64,000 nt of DNA from an uncultured Aquimarina sp. (GTDB lineage: Bacteria > Bacteroidota > Bacteroidia > Flavobacteriales > Flavobacteriaceae). This document shows, in pieces, positions 43,453 through 52,512 of the stretch. Every line of letters begins with the position of its first letter. Position 1 is the first letter of the stretch. Both the position numbers and the translations under genes were made by a program. The notes under the pieces are model-generated. The model did not search any database. It was not told the origin of the DNA and saw only the letters and a program-made list of their open reading frames with translations. Where the stretch lies: NCBI GenBank assembly GCA_947489685.1, contig CANLEM010000001.1:558001-622000 (forward strand). The letters run 5' to 3'.

Positions 43453-43460
43453 CAAAAGTA
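43453..43460 (-). promoter_or_regulatory. Bacteroidota -7 promoter element for purH
   Basis: On the minus strand this reads TACTTTTG followed by CG, 23 bp before the purH ATG. A TTGG lies further upstream but closer than the usual -33 spacing. Confidence 0.55.
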
Positions 43461-43580
43461 GCAATTTACTTGCCAATTAGACAACCAATTATATGTAATT
43501 GTTTTCTATAAATTGTAACAAAAAATCAAGGAAAGCGTCCTATCTTTAGATTATTTAAAATCTGAAGCAAAAAATAGAAC

Positions 43581-44834
43581 ATGATCATCTATCTTAGAGT
43601 ACTTAAGGAGAGTTTTTATTTTGCCGTTAATGCACTTGTAAATAATAAATTAAGAACCTTTTTGTCACTCCTTGGAGTTACTATTGGAATTTTTTCTATT
43701 ATCGGTGTGTTGGCTGCTGTAGATTCATTGAAACAAGAAATTAAAGGAAGTATAAGTTCCTTGGATAATAGTACAATCTATTTAATGCGTTTTTCGTTTG
43801 GTCCAACTAATATTCCTCAATGGAAACGAGAACAATTTCCTGATGTGACTTTTGAGGAGTATCAATATATCAATAGAGCGATGCCTAACCTTAAGGCTGC
43901 AAGTTTTATATTAAATGTAGCTCCAGAAACGGTAAAGTATCAAGACGAAAGTGTTAGCAATGTGGAAATTGCACCAGTAACTAATGATTATTATGAAATT
44001 GAAGAGCTACAAATTGCAAACGGAAGGTTTTATAATGAGCAAGAATCTGTTGCAGGAACTCCTGTAATTGTTCTGGGCGATGAGATTGCTAATGGTTTGT
44101 TTGGATCTCTAGATCCTATAGGGAAAAAAATACGTTTGTATGGCCGTAAACTTACGGTTATAGGAGTGCTTAAGAAAGAGGGATCTGGGCTTTTTGGTAA
44201 TTCTAAGGATACTGCTGTTTTTCTTCCGGTTAATTTGGTGAGGAAGATTTATGGAGATAATAATAAAGCTTCTTTTCCGGCAATAATAATAAAACCAGAT
44301 TCTGATGTTGATGTAGCTGAATTTGTTGCCGTATTAAAACAAAAAATCAGAACTTTTCGTGGTATGAAAGCAGATGAGATTGATAATTTCTTTGTAAATC
44401 AATTACAAGGTTTTTCGGACTTTATCGATAATATTACTGGTCAAATGAGTTTTATTGGCCTAATTATAAGTGGGTTTTCGTTACTTGTGGGTGGATTCGG
44501 GATTGCGAATATCATGTTTGTAAGTGTACGAGAAAGAACTAATCTTATTGGGATTCAAAAATCATTAGGAGCAAAAAACAAATTTATCTTATTTCAATTT
44601 TTGTTTGAAGCCGTTATTTTATCGCTTATAGGAGGGCTTATAGGTTTGTTTTTGGTTTGGATTATTTCAATTTTGGCCTCGCAATTTACAGGAGATTTCG
44701 AATTTATATTATCTCCGGTAAATATCTTACTTGGGACTATAGTTTCTTCGGTAATCGGACTAATATCAGGAATTTTGCCTGCGATATCGGCCTCAAGGCT
44801 AGATCCGGTCGAGGCAATCAGGACTGGTATGTAA
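43581..44834 (+). CDS. MacB/FtsX-type ABC transporter permease
   Basis: A 417-residue permease with the MacB layout. One helix at the N-terminus (about 27-47, NNKLRTFLSLLGVTIGIFSIIGVLAAV) is followed by a large periplasmic MacB_PCD domain (about 50-280). Three C-terminal helices form the FtsX domain with RERTNLIGIQKSLGAKN, the coupling motif for the ATPase, and end in ASRLDPVEAIRTGM. Such proteins work in lipoprotein or small-molecule export or in mechanotransmission. No ATPase gene is adjacent. Confidence 0.92.
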   Translation: MIIYLRVLKESFYFAVNALVNNKLRTFLSLLGVTIGIFSIIGVLAAVDSLKQEIKGSISSLDNSTIYLMRFSFGPTNIPQWKREQFPDVTFEEYQYINRAMPNLKAASFILNVAPETVKYQDESVSNVEIAPVTNDYYEIEELQIANGRFYNEQESVAGTPVIVLGDEIANGLFGSLDPIGKKIRLYGRKLTVIGVLKKEGSGLFGNSKDTAVFLPVNLVRKIYGDNNKASFPAIIIKPDSDVDVAEFVAVLKQKIRTFRGMKADEIDNFFVNQLQGFSDFIDNITGQMSFIGLIISGFSLLVGGFGIANIMFVSVRERTNLIGIQKSLGAKNKFILFQFLFEAVILSLIGGLIGLFLVWIISILASQFTGDFEFILSPVNILLGTIVSSVIGLISGILPAISASRLDPVEAIRTGM

Positions 44835-44843
44835 ATGCAGGAT

Positions 44844-45281
44844 TTATTTTAAATACATGCATTTTCTTTCATAATCTATAATAGCTTTTCCTTTTTTTAG
44901 GATATCGGCACCAATAATACCATCTACGGGTTCGGCATGATGATTAACCAAGGCTTCATTTACATGTTTAAGATCAAATAAGATCAAGGATATTCCTTTT
45001 TTTGACCAACGACCTATTTGTATCTTATTTTTTTTCGAAAGTTGAGTGAGCATATCTGTTGCTCCTGCACCTGCCGCTTTTACATCGCTATCCTGGGCAA
45101 AAAGGCCAAACTTTTGGACCGCTTCGAAACCAACACAAGAGTTCGAAGCTCCTGTATCGACTATAAAATTACCTTGTATGCCGTTTAAAGTTGCTTTGAC
45201 CTCAAAATGATTTGTTTTGGTAAAAACTAGTCGGATTCGCAGGTAGTCTTTTTGAGTCAAAAATTGTCTTAGTGTGTTCAT
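44844..45281 (-). CDS. Retropepsin-like aspartic protease
   Basis: A 145-residue protein from the ATG at 45281; longer upstream frames run back through the CHAT gene. The motif FIVDTGASNSCVG is the active-site DTGA of the retropepsin-like fold (clan AA), and VDGIIGADILKKGKAIIDY is the second conserved block. Bacterial members of this group often work as dimers. Its start overlaps the end of the CHAT gene by 4 bp, so the proteins are likely made together. It has no signal peptide. Confidence 0.88.
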   Translation of the reverse strand: MNTLRQFLTQKDYLRIRLVFTKTNHFEVKATLNGIQGNFIVDTGASNSCVGFEAVQKFGLFAQDSDVKAAGAGATDMLTQLSKKNKIQIGRWSKKGISLILFDLKHVNEALVNHHAEPVDGIIGADILKKGKAIIDYERKCMYLK

Positions 45282-47887
45282 GTTTTGGATTGAAGAAATC
45301 TGCGTAAAAATAGTATAATTAATACGAATAGAATAATGCCTAATCCGTACCAGAAATAATTTAAAGAAGGATGTTGGTCTGTTTCTCCGTAATATACAAA
45401 AGCAGCCCAATGGTATGGGGATTTTTGAGCATTTGTAATATTTTTATCGTTTAGATAATCGAGTTTTGCTTGATGTAGAGCATTCGCTTTGATACCCGAA
45501 GCTTTTAAACTTTTATAAAAATTTTGCATTAATTTTGAAGTGGTAAGGTCATTGACCTTCCATAATGAGAAGAGTACATTTTTTACTCCTGCATATTGAA
45601 AACCTCGCCCTATACTTAGTGGACCTTCTCCTTTTATGAGCTTACCAATGCCGGTTTCACATGCACTTAAAACCACCAGATCAGCATCAAGCTGCATCCC
45701 ATATAATTGGTTCACAAAGATATCCGTATTGCTAAACTTTATTGAAGAAGGTTTTGTAAAAGTGCCCGATTCGGCATGAGTTGACAGGTGTATGATCTTG
45801 TGTTTTTTTGCCTCATTAATAAATAGCTCATAAGTTGCCAGTTCTTTTTCTATAAAATTTCCATCAAAATACTGTTGTATAGCATTGCTTTCTGCCAAAG
45901 AAAAAGGTAATTCTATAGGCGTGTTTTCAAAAACAGGAAAAATGCCTAAGACAGTGCGTTTAGGATCATTTTTTGTAACAGATCGAACATATTTACTAGC
46001 CGAAATCTCATAACTTAATTCTGTAGATTTTAGTAAAAAAGGCATTTTTTGAAAGTTTACAAGCTGGGTTTCTTGTGTTAACAAAGCTTCAAAGGGAACA
46101 AAATTAAGAAGGCCATCAGGAACTATGAGTAACTTGTTCTTGGTTTTTGGGATTTTTAGAGTAGTATATAGTGTAAGTGCGTCTTTTGCATATTCTTTGG
46201 GGTTATTACTGATGTTAGATGGAGCGTCATAATAATGTATAAATTTTTGAATTGATTTTTTGAAACTATTGATGTTATCAATTTTTTTAATTTCAAAAGT
46301 ATCAGAACTAATTTTAAATTGATATATGTTGCGAGTGCCATAGAAATATTCGACCAAAGTAGTTTTGTTCCTTTTTAATTTTTCAAGAAGTGCCGAGATA
46401 GATATTTCTTTTTGTAATAAAAGTAAGGTTGGATATTTGTTTTGTAGCTCTTCTGTTACTTTTTTCAATCCTATAGAAGTTACATCATATACTTTTGTCC
46501 ATTTTTGGATTTGATTAATATTTGCCTGCGCTCCTTTTAATTTTTCCTTTAAAATTAATGTTTCATACGATGCTAAATTTTGGTTTAGTGCGTTCCTTTT
46601 AGTAATTAAAGAATCATTACTATATCGAGAAAAGACTTGTTTAGAGAGTAAAGCTTGATTTACAAAAGGTGCTTTAGAATTTTCTGTAGCTATAAATGCT
46701 TGCTTGATATAATCTTTGTCCATTGTGGATTGATGTAAAGAAAAAAGAAGATCAATATACATTTCGGTTCTGTTTCTGTTTTGAGCATGTTGAATAAGTT
46801 TGGTTTCCTGTAGAGGATATAATTTATTCAATAATTCGTTGACCTCAAAGGCTAACTTATATGCTTTTATGGCTTGTAGGGGTTTTTGCAGTTGTTGATT
46901 GATATGCGCATGAGTATCCAGAGTTTGTAGCAAAATTTTATCCGCAATAAGATGTTCTTTTAATGGGAGTTCATTTTTTATATCATATTTAGGTAATAGA
47001 GTAGCATATATCTCCTGAATATTTTTTTGTACTTCCTTAAATTCTGATTTAGAAATTAAAATATCGATATATGCCAATTGTAATTTTGCAATAGATCGAG
47101 CGCTAACATTTTTAGCTTTTAGCAGTTTGGTCTTTGCAAGTGTTATATAGTCTTGTGCTTTTTGGTACTCTTTTTTCTCCAAAGAAACTGCAGCGAGTAT
47201 TTGATAAGCGTTTATTTGTTTTGGGTCTATTGAGATTATCTTTTTTGCAATGATCTCGGCATGATTTATATTGCCTTTGCCCAAATAGTTGGTCGCAATG
47301 TTGGTGAGTAAATTAAGATGGTTTGGGGCAATAATCAATCCTTTTTGAAGTAGACTAATCGCATTGGAATGTTTTCCTTGATTATGGTATGCCACAGAAA
47401 GATTGGTAATTGCAGATACTATTTGTGGAATGTTTTGAGATTGTTCTGCCAGATATAAATAATTCTTTATTGTAGTTTCGGCTTTTGTAAGGTCTCCAAT
47501 TTTGATGTACAAATTACCTAAAGGTTGTAAACAGTTTTCGATGATATCATAGTCAGATAATTGATTTTGATGATATGTTTTCCATGCTTTTTCATAGGAT
47601 ACGATTGCGGTCGGGATGCTACCAAATTGATTTTGATAATATCCTAGGTTACAATGAACGATAACCCATGCTAGTTGATCTTTTTTGGTGTATAGTTTGT
47701 TTTTTTTAGCATCAATAAGTTTACTCAAGCGTAGGGTAGAGGATGGGGTAGGGTTTTGCAAAAAGTAATCTAATTGTTGGTATAGAAACTCTGAAGTTTT
47801 TTCTTCCTGATACGCAAAAAGATTGAAATTGGCCACCAATAGGAGGTAAGTTGTAGAAAGAAATAATTTAAAATTTCCAAATACCAT
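45278..47887 (-). CDS. TPR protein with C-terminal CHAT (caspase-like) protease domain
   Basis: An 869-residue protein from the ATG at 47887, with a signal peptide (MVFGNFKLFLSTTYLLLVANFNLFA). TPR repeats cover about 30-400. A coiled region leads into the CHAT domain (about 560-835), with catalytic His704 in HLSTHAE and Cys743 in LSACETG, then GPLSIGRGFQYAGVKNVLFSLW. One membrane helix (about 844-862) and basic residues end the protein. It is thus an exported, membrane-tethered caspase-like protease. The start overlaps the PKD gene by 20 bp, and the retropepsin gene follows. Confidence 0.92.
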   Translation of the reverse strand: MVFGNFKLFLSTTYLLLVANFNLFAYQEEKTSEFLYQQLDYFLQNPTPSSTLRLSKLIDAKKNKLYTKKDQLAWVIVHCNLGYYQNQFGSIPTAIVSYEKAWKTYHQNQLSDYDIIENCLQPLGNLYIKIGDLTKAETTIKNYLYLAEQSQNIPQIVSAITNLSVAYHNQGKHSNAISLLQKGLIIAPNHLNLLTNIATNYLGKGNINHAEIIAKKIISIDPKQINAYQILAAVSLEKKEYQKAQDYITLAKTKLLKAKNVSARSIAKLQLAYIDILISKSEFKEVQKNIQEIYATLLPKYDIKNELPLKEHLIADKILLQTLDTHAHINQQLQKPLQAIKAYKLAFEVNELLNKLYPLQETKLIQHAQNRNRTEMYIDLLFSLHQSTMDKDYIKQAFIATENSKAPFVNQALLSKQVFSRYSNDSLITKRNALNQNLASYETLILKEKLKGAQANINQIQKWTKVYDVTSIGLKKVTEELQNKYPTLLLLQKEISISALLEKLKRNKTTLVEYFYGTRNIYQFKISSDTFEIKKIDNINSFKKSIQKFIHYYDAPSNISNNPKEYAKDALTLYTTLKIPKTKNKLLIVPDGLLNFVPFEALLTQETQLVNFQKMPFLLKSTELSYEISASKYVRSVTKNDPKRTVLGIFPVFENTPIELPFSLAESNAIQQYFDGNFIEKELATYELFINEAKKHKIIHLSTHAESGTFTKPSSIKFSNTDIFVNQLYGMQLDADLVVLSACETGIGKLIKGEGPLSIGRGFQYAGVKNVLFSLWKVNDLTTSKLMQNFYKSLKASGIKANALHQAKLDYLNDKNITNAQKSPYHWAAFVYYGETDQHPSLNYFWYGLGIILFVLIILFLRRFLQSKT

Positions 47888-49850
47888 ATAATTGTATTTG
47901 AGAGTTGGGAGCATCAAAATTGTAAACATAACGCACCCCAAAACTAGGGCCTATTCTTACCGTGCCTAGATTCATTCCTATAAAAATTCCAGTCTGAAAG
48001 TTGGTAAAACTATTATCAAGTTCTTGCGTGTTAAAAGAGTTGAGATCAACATTTGGATTGATACTACCATCTTGGCTTATAATAAAACCTTCGCCGGTAG
48101 TTTCTTGGTCATTTTTGCTGGTGAGATCTAATTTCAATTGAACACCAGCACCCATAGCAAAATAATTACTGAAATTGTACCGAAAAGATGCCGGTACCGC
48201 ATAGATAGAAATATTATTTAATTGATTTAATTCTGAAAATTGAATTAGATTTTGGTTACCAGAAGCATCAACGGTAACTGTTTCAAAATTTCTAATATCA
48301 TCATACGTCGATGCAGAAAACATAAGTTCTGCCTGATAATACCCTCGATACGATTTAAAAGGGGATAGTGTTGCTCCAACAAAATATTCTTGTTGATTAT
48401 CAAACTCGGGCACTATCATGTATCCAGCTTTGGCGCCTATCGAAATACCCGGCATAAACCGAGTAGTTGCATAATTAGTAATTATCGGGTCGTTCTTGTC
48501 GAAATATATGGCTGTACGGCTTTTTGTTTTTTTCTTATGAAAATCTTTACCAAATTTCATAGAGTATTTTACAAAGCCTTTTGTAGAATCTATCTCGGCT
48601 ACATTTTTTTGTTGAGTGCCGGGAAGGTAAATTCTATTAAATTGAAAAATGATCTTGTCCTTCTTTAAAATAGTATCCAAACAACTATAATTTACCTCTT
48701 TTTCTTTTGGGCAGATCGGACAATCCGGGTATATGCCTTCAATTCGTAATGTTGATTTATCAAACATTTTAGGAGTGTCTACGTCTAATTTTATGGTGTT
48801 GGCAGGACCTTCTCCATTATTTTGAAAACGCACTTTAAATTTAAGACGTTTAAAACGTACCAATCGATAGTTCATTAACCAACCATTCGAGGACATTTTG
48901 TTGGGGTCATGAGAGGTAACAATCTCCATTTCGGTGTCCTTTACAGTATGATTGTCAAAATTCTCATCAGGAACGTAGACACTTCTTAAGGTAACAATGG
49001 CACTAGTATCTTTAATCATCTCTGGAGTCGTTTTCAGGGTTCTAAAAATATTTCGCTCTTCGCCGGGTTGCATGTCATTAAATACTATTACCTGATGATT
49101 ACGATATAGAGCCTTGGACTCTTCGAGTGTTAACGGAAGGTTTTTTCTTTTTGTAGTATCCTGAGCAAATAGTGTTTTGTTAATAAGGGTAGTTTGAGAA
49201 ACAGATGCTAATAGAGTATGGTCATCATTCTCTGGGAGTGTTTCGGCGATAGGCGCCAAAGGAACAATGTACTCTCCGTGATGCATACGCGTATCTTCTA
49301 TAATAAAATTATCATTCTTAAATTGATTGTCGTTATAAAAAAGATAGAGTTTTCCGCTAGAAACATAATTATTGGTGTTCTTATAACTAGTGATAAATAT
49401 CATTTCTTGATCGGGAATGGGTTCTCGATTTCGCTTAAGAATTAAGTCTTGATCTTCGATAAATATAGAATCAGCATTAACCGAAGCTTGATCAGTTATA
49501 TTATCTATGGTTAGGGATTTAGGCCTACTTGTTGGTGGTTTGCCGTTATCATAATTGTTAGTTGCCCAAAGTCTAGTCTTGTAATCTCCCGGCTTTTTGT
49601 ATATATGCGTAGGGGTAGCTTCAAAACTGTAGTTTCCATCTCCAAATTCCCAATAATAGGTGTAAAACGCTTTAGGAGCACCTGCGATTTGATTAAGTGG
49701 AGGCATTTCTGCTCCAAATGTTACTCTATTACCGTCAATTTCGTTTGATATTGGTGCGACCCTTGGTATGGTATCGTGTTTTCGAATTTGCGCCATGCAT
49801 AAATTCGAAAACAAGAATATACCAAATAATAATACAGAAAAGCCCCTCAT
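47868..49850 (-). CDS. PKD-domain outer-membrane protein with C-terminal beta-barrel region
   Basis: A 660-residue exported protein (signal peptide MRGFSVLLFGIFLFSNLCMA). A PKD domain is at about 35-110 (YYWEFGDGNYSFEATPTHIYKKPGDYKTRLWATN). A large middle region of beta character has a CxxC-like pair (YPDCPICPKE). The last ~200 residues show alternating aromatic strands and a final Trp-Lys-Phe, typical of an outer-membrane beta-barrel. It is co-transcribed with the CHAT gene (20-bp overlap). No named family for the full protein is recognised. Confidence 0.8.
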   Translation of the reverse strand: MRGFSVLLFGIFLFSNLCMAQIRKHDTIPRVAPISNEIDGNRVTFGAEMPPLNQIAGAPKAFYTYYWEFGDGNYSFEATPTHIYKKPGDYKTRLWATNNYDNGKPPTSRPKSLTIDNITDQASVNADSIFIEDQDLILKRNREPIPDQEMIFITSYKNTNNYVSSGKLYLFYNDNQFKNDNFIIEDTRMHHGEYIVPLAPIAETLPENDDHTLLASVSQTTLINKTLFAQDTTKRKNLPLTLEESKALYRNHQVIVFNDMQPGEERNIFRTLKTTPEMIKDTSAIVTLRSVYVPDENFDNHTVKDTEMEIVTSHDPNKMSSNGWLMNYRLVRFKRLKFKVRFQNNGEGPANTIKLDVDTPKMFDKSTLRIEGIYPDCPICPKEKEVNYSCLDTILKKDKIIFQFNRIYLPGTQQKNVAEIDSTKGFVKYSMKFGKDFHKKKTKSRTAIYFDKNDPIITNYATTRFMPGISIGAKAGYMIVPEFDNQQEYFVGATLSPFKSYRGYYQAELMFSASTYDDIRNFETVTVDASGNQNLIQFSELNQLNNISIYAVPASFRYNFSNYFAMGAGVQLKLDLTSKNDQETTGEGFIISQDGSINPNVDLNSFNTQELDNSFTNFQTGIFIGMNLGTVRIGPSFGVRYVYNFDAPNSQIQLYGIWKF

Positions 49851-49911
49851 GATTTTTGTTTGTTGTTACTAAAGATAATTAAAAAGTTAAATCTCTTATT
49901 CGTGAGCTAGT

Positions 49912-49943
49912 ATACCTCATATAAAAATTCTTATATGAGGTAT
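49912..49943. other. Intercistronic hairpin with 13-bp stem
   Basis: ATACCTCATATAA (49912-49924) and its exact reverse complement (49931-49943) flank a 6-base loop, between the serine hydrolase gene and the PKD gene. Neither strand has an adjoining strong T-tract, so it may be an attenuator or a stability element. Confidence 0.6.
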
Positions 49944-49963
49944 GCCCAATAAGTTTCTTTTTA

Positions 49964-51187
49964 TTACTCCCAGGCATCATTGTACGCGTCATAAATCATT
50001 TGACGCAAACTCGCATTGTTGTTCAAAGTTACTCCTTGAGAGTTCATAACTATTATGCAATCCACTCCATTAACGGGAAACATGACCATTTGAGTTAGTA
50101 CTCCTTGTGATATTGTAGGGTCGCTACTAGTACCTATGGAGCCATTTTTTCCATAGTAGTTGCCATGTATCTCATCTGCGGGGTCAGCCCTGTCCATTCC
50201 GATACGATGTTGTTTCATGATATCTCTTTGTTCTTTAGAAACCAAAATTTCGGTATGTTCGTAATATGCAATGACCTTTGCCATTTCGATAGGTGTCATA
50301 AAATAACCTCCGCCACCAGCTTTGTTGTTCCAGCTGTCATAGTACCGACCATTATTGGTGTTGTTAATATCATTTACATTGTAATAGAGTGTAGCGATAT
50401 TTTTATCTTCAGGAACACATCCTACCAATGGAAGAGATAGCTTGTCAAAAATATTCTCCTGCATGTATAGTAAATACATGAATTGAGTATTTGCATCATT
50501 TTCTATATCGATCGCATTGGTATCATCTACAGCTTTCCAAAGAGAAGGGATGAGCACCCTAAACAATGCAAAATTCACATTAAGGTAGTTGCGAGTTTTA
50601 GGATTAACAACTCCTGTTTCTATACAATCTTTGAGGCCTTGATATACGAGTGTAGTATTAAAGTTATTGTTTGTGCTTTGTAGTCCAGATTCGTGCTTTA
50701 GTAAATCTTTAAAACTTAAATTATTTACTCCGGATCCCTTTGCCCATGATGCCGGAAGCCAATCTTCTATTTTATCATCTATGGTAAGATTGTTAGCTTC
50801 AAGTAATTGCATTACTGCTATAGCGGTATAGAATTTAGAAATGCTAGCTACATTTATTTCTTTGTTTAAAGAAAAATCAAGGGCCCCATCGGTTGTAGTT
50901 CTAGCTTGGCCATAGGCATTTGATCTAGCTAGGTTTCCATTAACACTTATGGTGTATGACCACCCTACAGGGCTGTTTCCACCTGCTTCTATATAATCAA
51001 TTATATTTTGCTCAAAGGCATCAAGGTCGAAAACAGGACCATTAGTTTGAATGTCGTTAATTCCTTCATCGCTTTCGCAACTTCCTAAAGAAAGAAGAGA
51101 AACAGCAAATAGTATCAAACTGGTTATCAATTGTCTTGTATTCCTACTGTTATTCGGTAATGCAAAGGTTGATTTTTTTGTTGTCAT
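49964..51187 (-). CDS. Lipoprotein serine hydrolase (beta-lactamase / PBP-like family)
   Basis: A 407-residue PF00144-type protein. The nucleophile motif is SISK (Ser115, Lys118) and the second motif YLN (Tyr201, Asn203). A lipoprotein signal ends LGSC at Cys37, late because of a 19-residue N-terminal extension that contains LPNNSR at 10-15. The same extension, with LPNNSR and Cys at identical positions, occurs in the next gene upstream. An ECF-like promoter shared with that gene precedes it. Substrate unknown. Confidence 0.88.
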   Translation of the reverse strand: MTTKKSTFALPNNSRNTRQLITSLILFAVSLLSLGSCESDEGINDIQTNGPVFDLDAFEQNIIDYIEAGGNSPVGWSYTISVNGNLARSNAYGQARTTTDGALDFSLNKEINVASISKFYTAIAVMQLLEANNLTIDDKIEDWLPASWAKGSGVNNLSFKDLLKHESGLQSTNNNFNTTLVYQGLKDCIETGVVNPKTRNYLNVNFALFRVLIPSLWKAVDDTNAIDIENDANTQFMYLLYMQENIFDKLSLPLVGCVPEDKNIATLYYNVNDINNTNNGRYYDSWNNKAGGGGYFMTPIEMAKVIAYYEHTEILVSKEQRDIMKQHRIGMDRADPADEIHGNYYGKNGSIGTSSDPTISQGVLTQMVMFPVNGVDCIIVMNSQGVTLNNNASLRQMIYDAYNDAWE

Positions 51188-51206
51188 GATTTTTGTTTTT
51201 ATATCC

Positions 51207-51239
51207 TTAGATCAACGGCTTGGTTTTTTTGTTACCCTC
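51207..51239 (-). promoter_or_regulatory. ECF-sigma-like promoter, copy 1
   Basis: On the minus strand: GAGGGTAAC, a 16-bp spacer, then TGATCTAA, 19 bp before the serine hydrolase ATG. The same two boxes with the same spacer length precede the neighbouring lipoprotein gene (52435-52467). The AAC in the upstream box is typical of group IV (ECF) sigma promoters, and an ECF-like sigma gene is adjacent. Confidence 0.65.
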
Positions 51240-51266
51240 TTTTTTAAAAACTTATGGATAATGCAT

Positions 51267-51296
51267 AAAAAAATCCGGAAGGAAATACCTTCCGGA
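51267..51296 (-). terminator. Rho-independent terminator of the 346-residue lipoprotein gene
   Basis: TCCGGAAGG / CCTTCCGGA (51274-51282 with 51288-51296), 5-base loop, followed on the minus strand by seven T residues. It separates the two lipoprotein transcription units, so each needs its own promoter. Confidence 0.9.
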
Positions 51297-51366
51297 AGAT
51301 ATACTGGGATAGACCGTAACCCCCGTTAACCTATAAGCATATTCCAGTATAAATAAAGATTAAAGA

Positions 51367-52407
51367 TTATGGTAATGCATTTATAAGTGCAATAAGATCT
51401 GCCTCGGTTCCGGTTGAGGTAGTGCCAATGATCTCAAGATGATCTTCTTCGATGGTCGCAGCTTGGATCGCATATACATATTGCCCTTCTTGAACAGATA
51501 CAAAGATGATGTGTACTTCTAACCCTATCGGGATTAATCCATAGTGCTCAGAAAATAAACCAGTTTCGGTATCATAAATATCTAATAATGCTAAAGCCGT
51601 TGGTTCTTCGTCATAAGTGACATACACATTGCAGTTAGTGTTGTCGTAACCATCGGGAACATCAACCTGTAAAATTGTTTTAGGTCGTGGATCATTATAC
51701 CAACGATCAATATTTGTCCATCCAAAATTGCTTATAAAACCACCATATCCGGTTACACCAGCACCATTAGGCCCTTCTCGTTGTATGATCTCTAATGCTC
51801 CTTGTTCATTTTCTTCCCAAACTACATCACATTCTAGATCATCATCAGTGCAATCATTATCCTGACCAGTAAAAAGAACCATTTGGTTATCAAAGTTATC
51901 CGTAGGAGCGAATATTTGAATCGGATTTGCTAATTGCAGGGGTTCCTGGTTTTTATGCGCGTTTATATAAAATTCTCCCCCCGATATCAATGTTTCAACA
52001 TCTCCATTAGGGCGTTTGCCATTGGTGGGCATTTTGGTAAGTAGCATTTTGGTCTTGTCATAAATTTCTACTAATTCAATAGTGACGCTTCCGGTAGCAG
52101 GATCACCATTTTGATGTAAAAAACTATTGGCAGGGAAATGCAGAATGGTGCCTTCTACACCATAAACTTCGCCACCCGAAGTTGCGTTTATATTAATGAC
52201 TTGCTTGGCTTCATTTCTGTTTTCTATAATTTCGGCTTTATATTCAAGTCCTCCTAATATTTCAAGGATTTCGGGATCTACGTCGTCATTATTTGTACAA
52301 CTTCCAAAAAAGAAAATAGGAAAGAATAAAAGGAAAAAGTTCTTCATCGTTTTTGTAACACCCCTACTGTTGTTTGGTAATGTTATTGCTGTGTTTTTTG
52401 TTCTCAT
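51367..52407 (-). CDS. Lipoprotein of unknown function with LPNNSR N-terminal extension
   Basis: A 346-residue lipoprotein (FGSC, Cys37) with a predicted beta-rich body; no family is recognised. The N-terminal 20 residues before the hydrophobic core carry LPNNSR at 10-15, aligned exactly with the serine hydrolase downstream. An internal Met21 would give a shorter, standard signal peptide. The shared promoter distance and conserved extension favour the longer start. The body is acidic and has several Cys (NDCTDDDLECDV). Confidence 0.75.
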   Translation of the reverse strand: MRTKNTAITLPNNSRGVTKTMKNFFLLFFPIFFFGSCTNNDDVDPEILEILGGLEYKAEIIENRNEAKQVININATSGGEVYGVEGTILHFPANSFLHQNGDPATGSVTIELVEIYDKTKMLLTKMPTNGKRPNGDVETLISGGEFYINAHKNQEPLQLANPIQIFAPTDNFDNQMVLFTGQDNDCTDDDLECDVVWEENEQGALEIIQREGPNGAGVTGYGGFISNFGWTNIDRWYNDPRPKTILQVDVPDGYDNTNCNVYVTYDEEPTALALLDIYDTETGLFSEHYGLIPIGLEVHIIFVSVQEGQYVYAIQAATIEEDHLEIIGTTSTGTEADLIALINALP

Positions 52408-52434
52408 ATTAGTTTGCTTTTAAGATTTACATTT

Positions 52435-52467
52435 TTATATCAAGAGCATTTATTTTTTGTTACCCTC
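52435..52467 (-). promoter_or_regulatory. ECF-sigma-like promoter, copy 2
   Basis: On the minus strand: GAGGGTAAC, a 16-bp spacer, TGATATAA, 27 bp before the 346-residue lipoprotein ATG. Matches copy 1 in both boxes and spacing. It lies in the divergent region in front of the sigma factor gene. Confidence 0.65.
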
Positions 52468-52512
52468 TATCCTAAAACTTTTTTTAAATTAGATGCGCTA
52501 ACCGAGATATCA

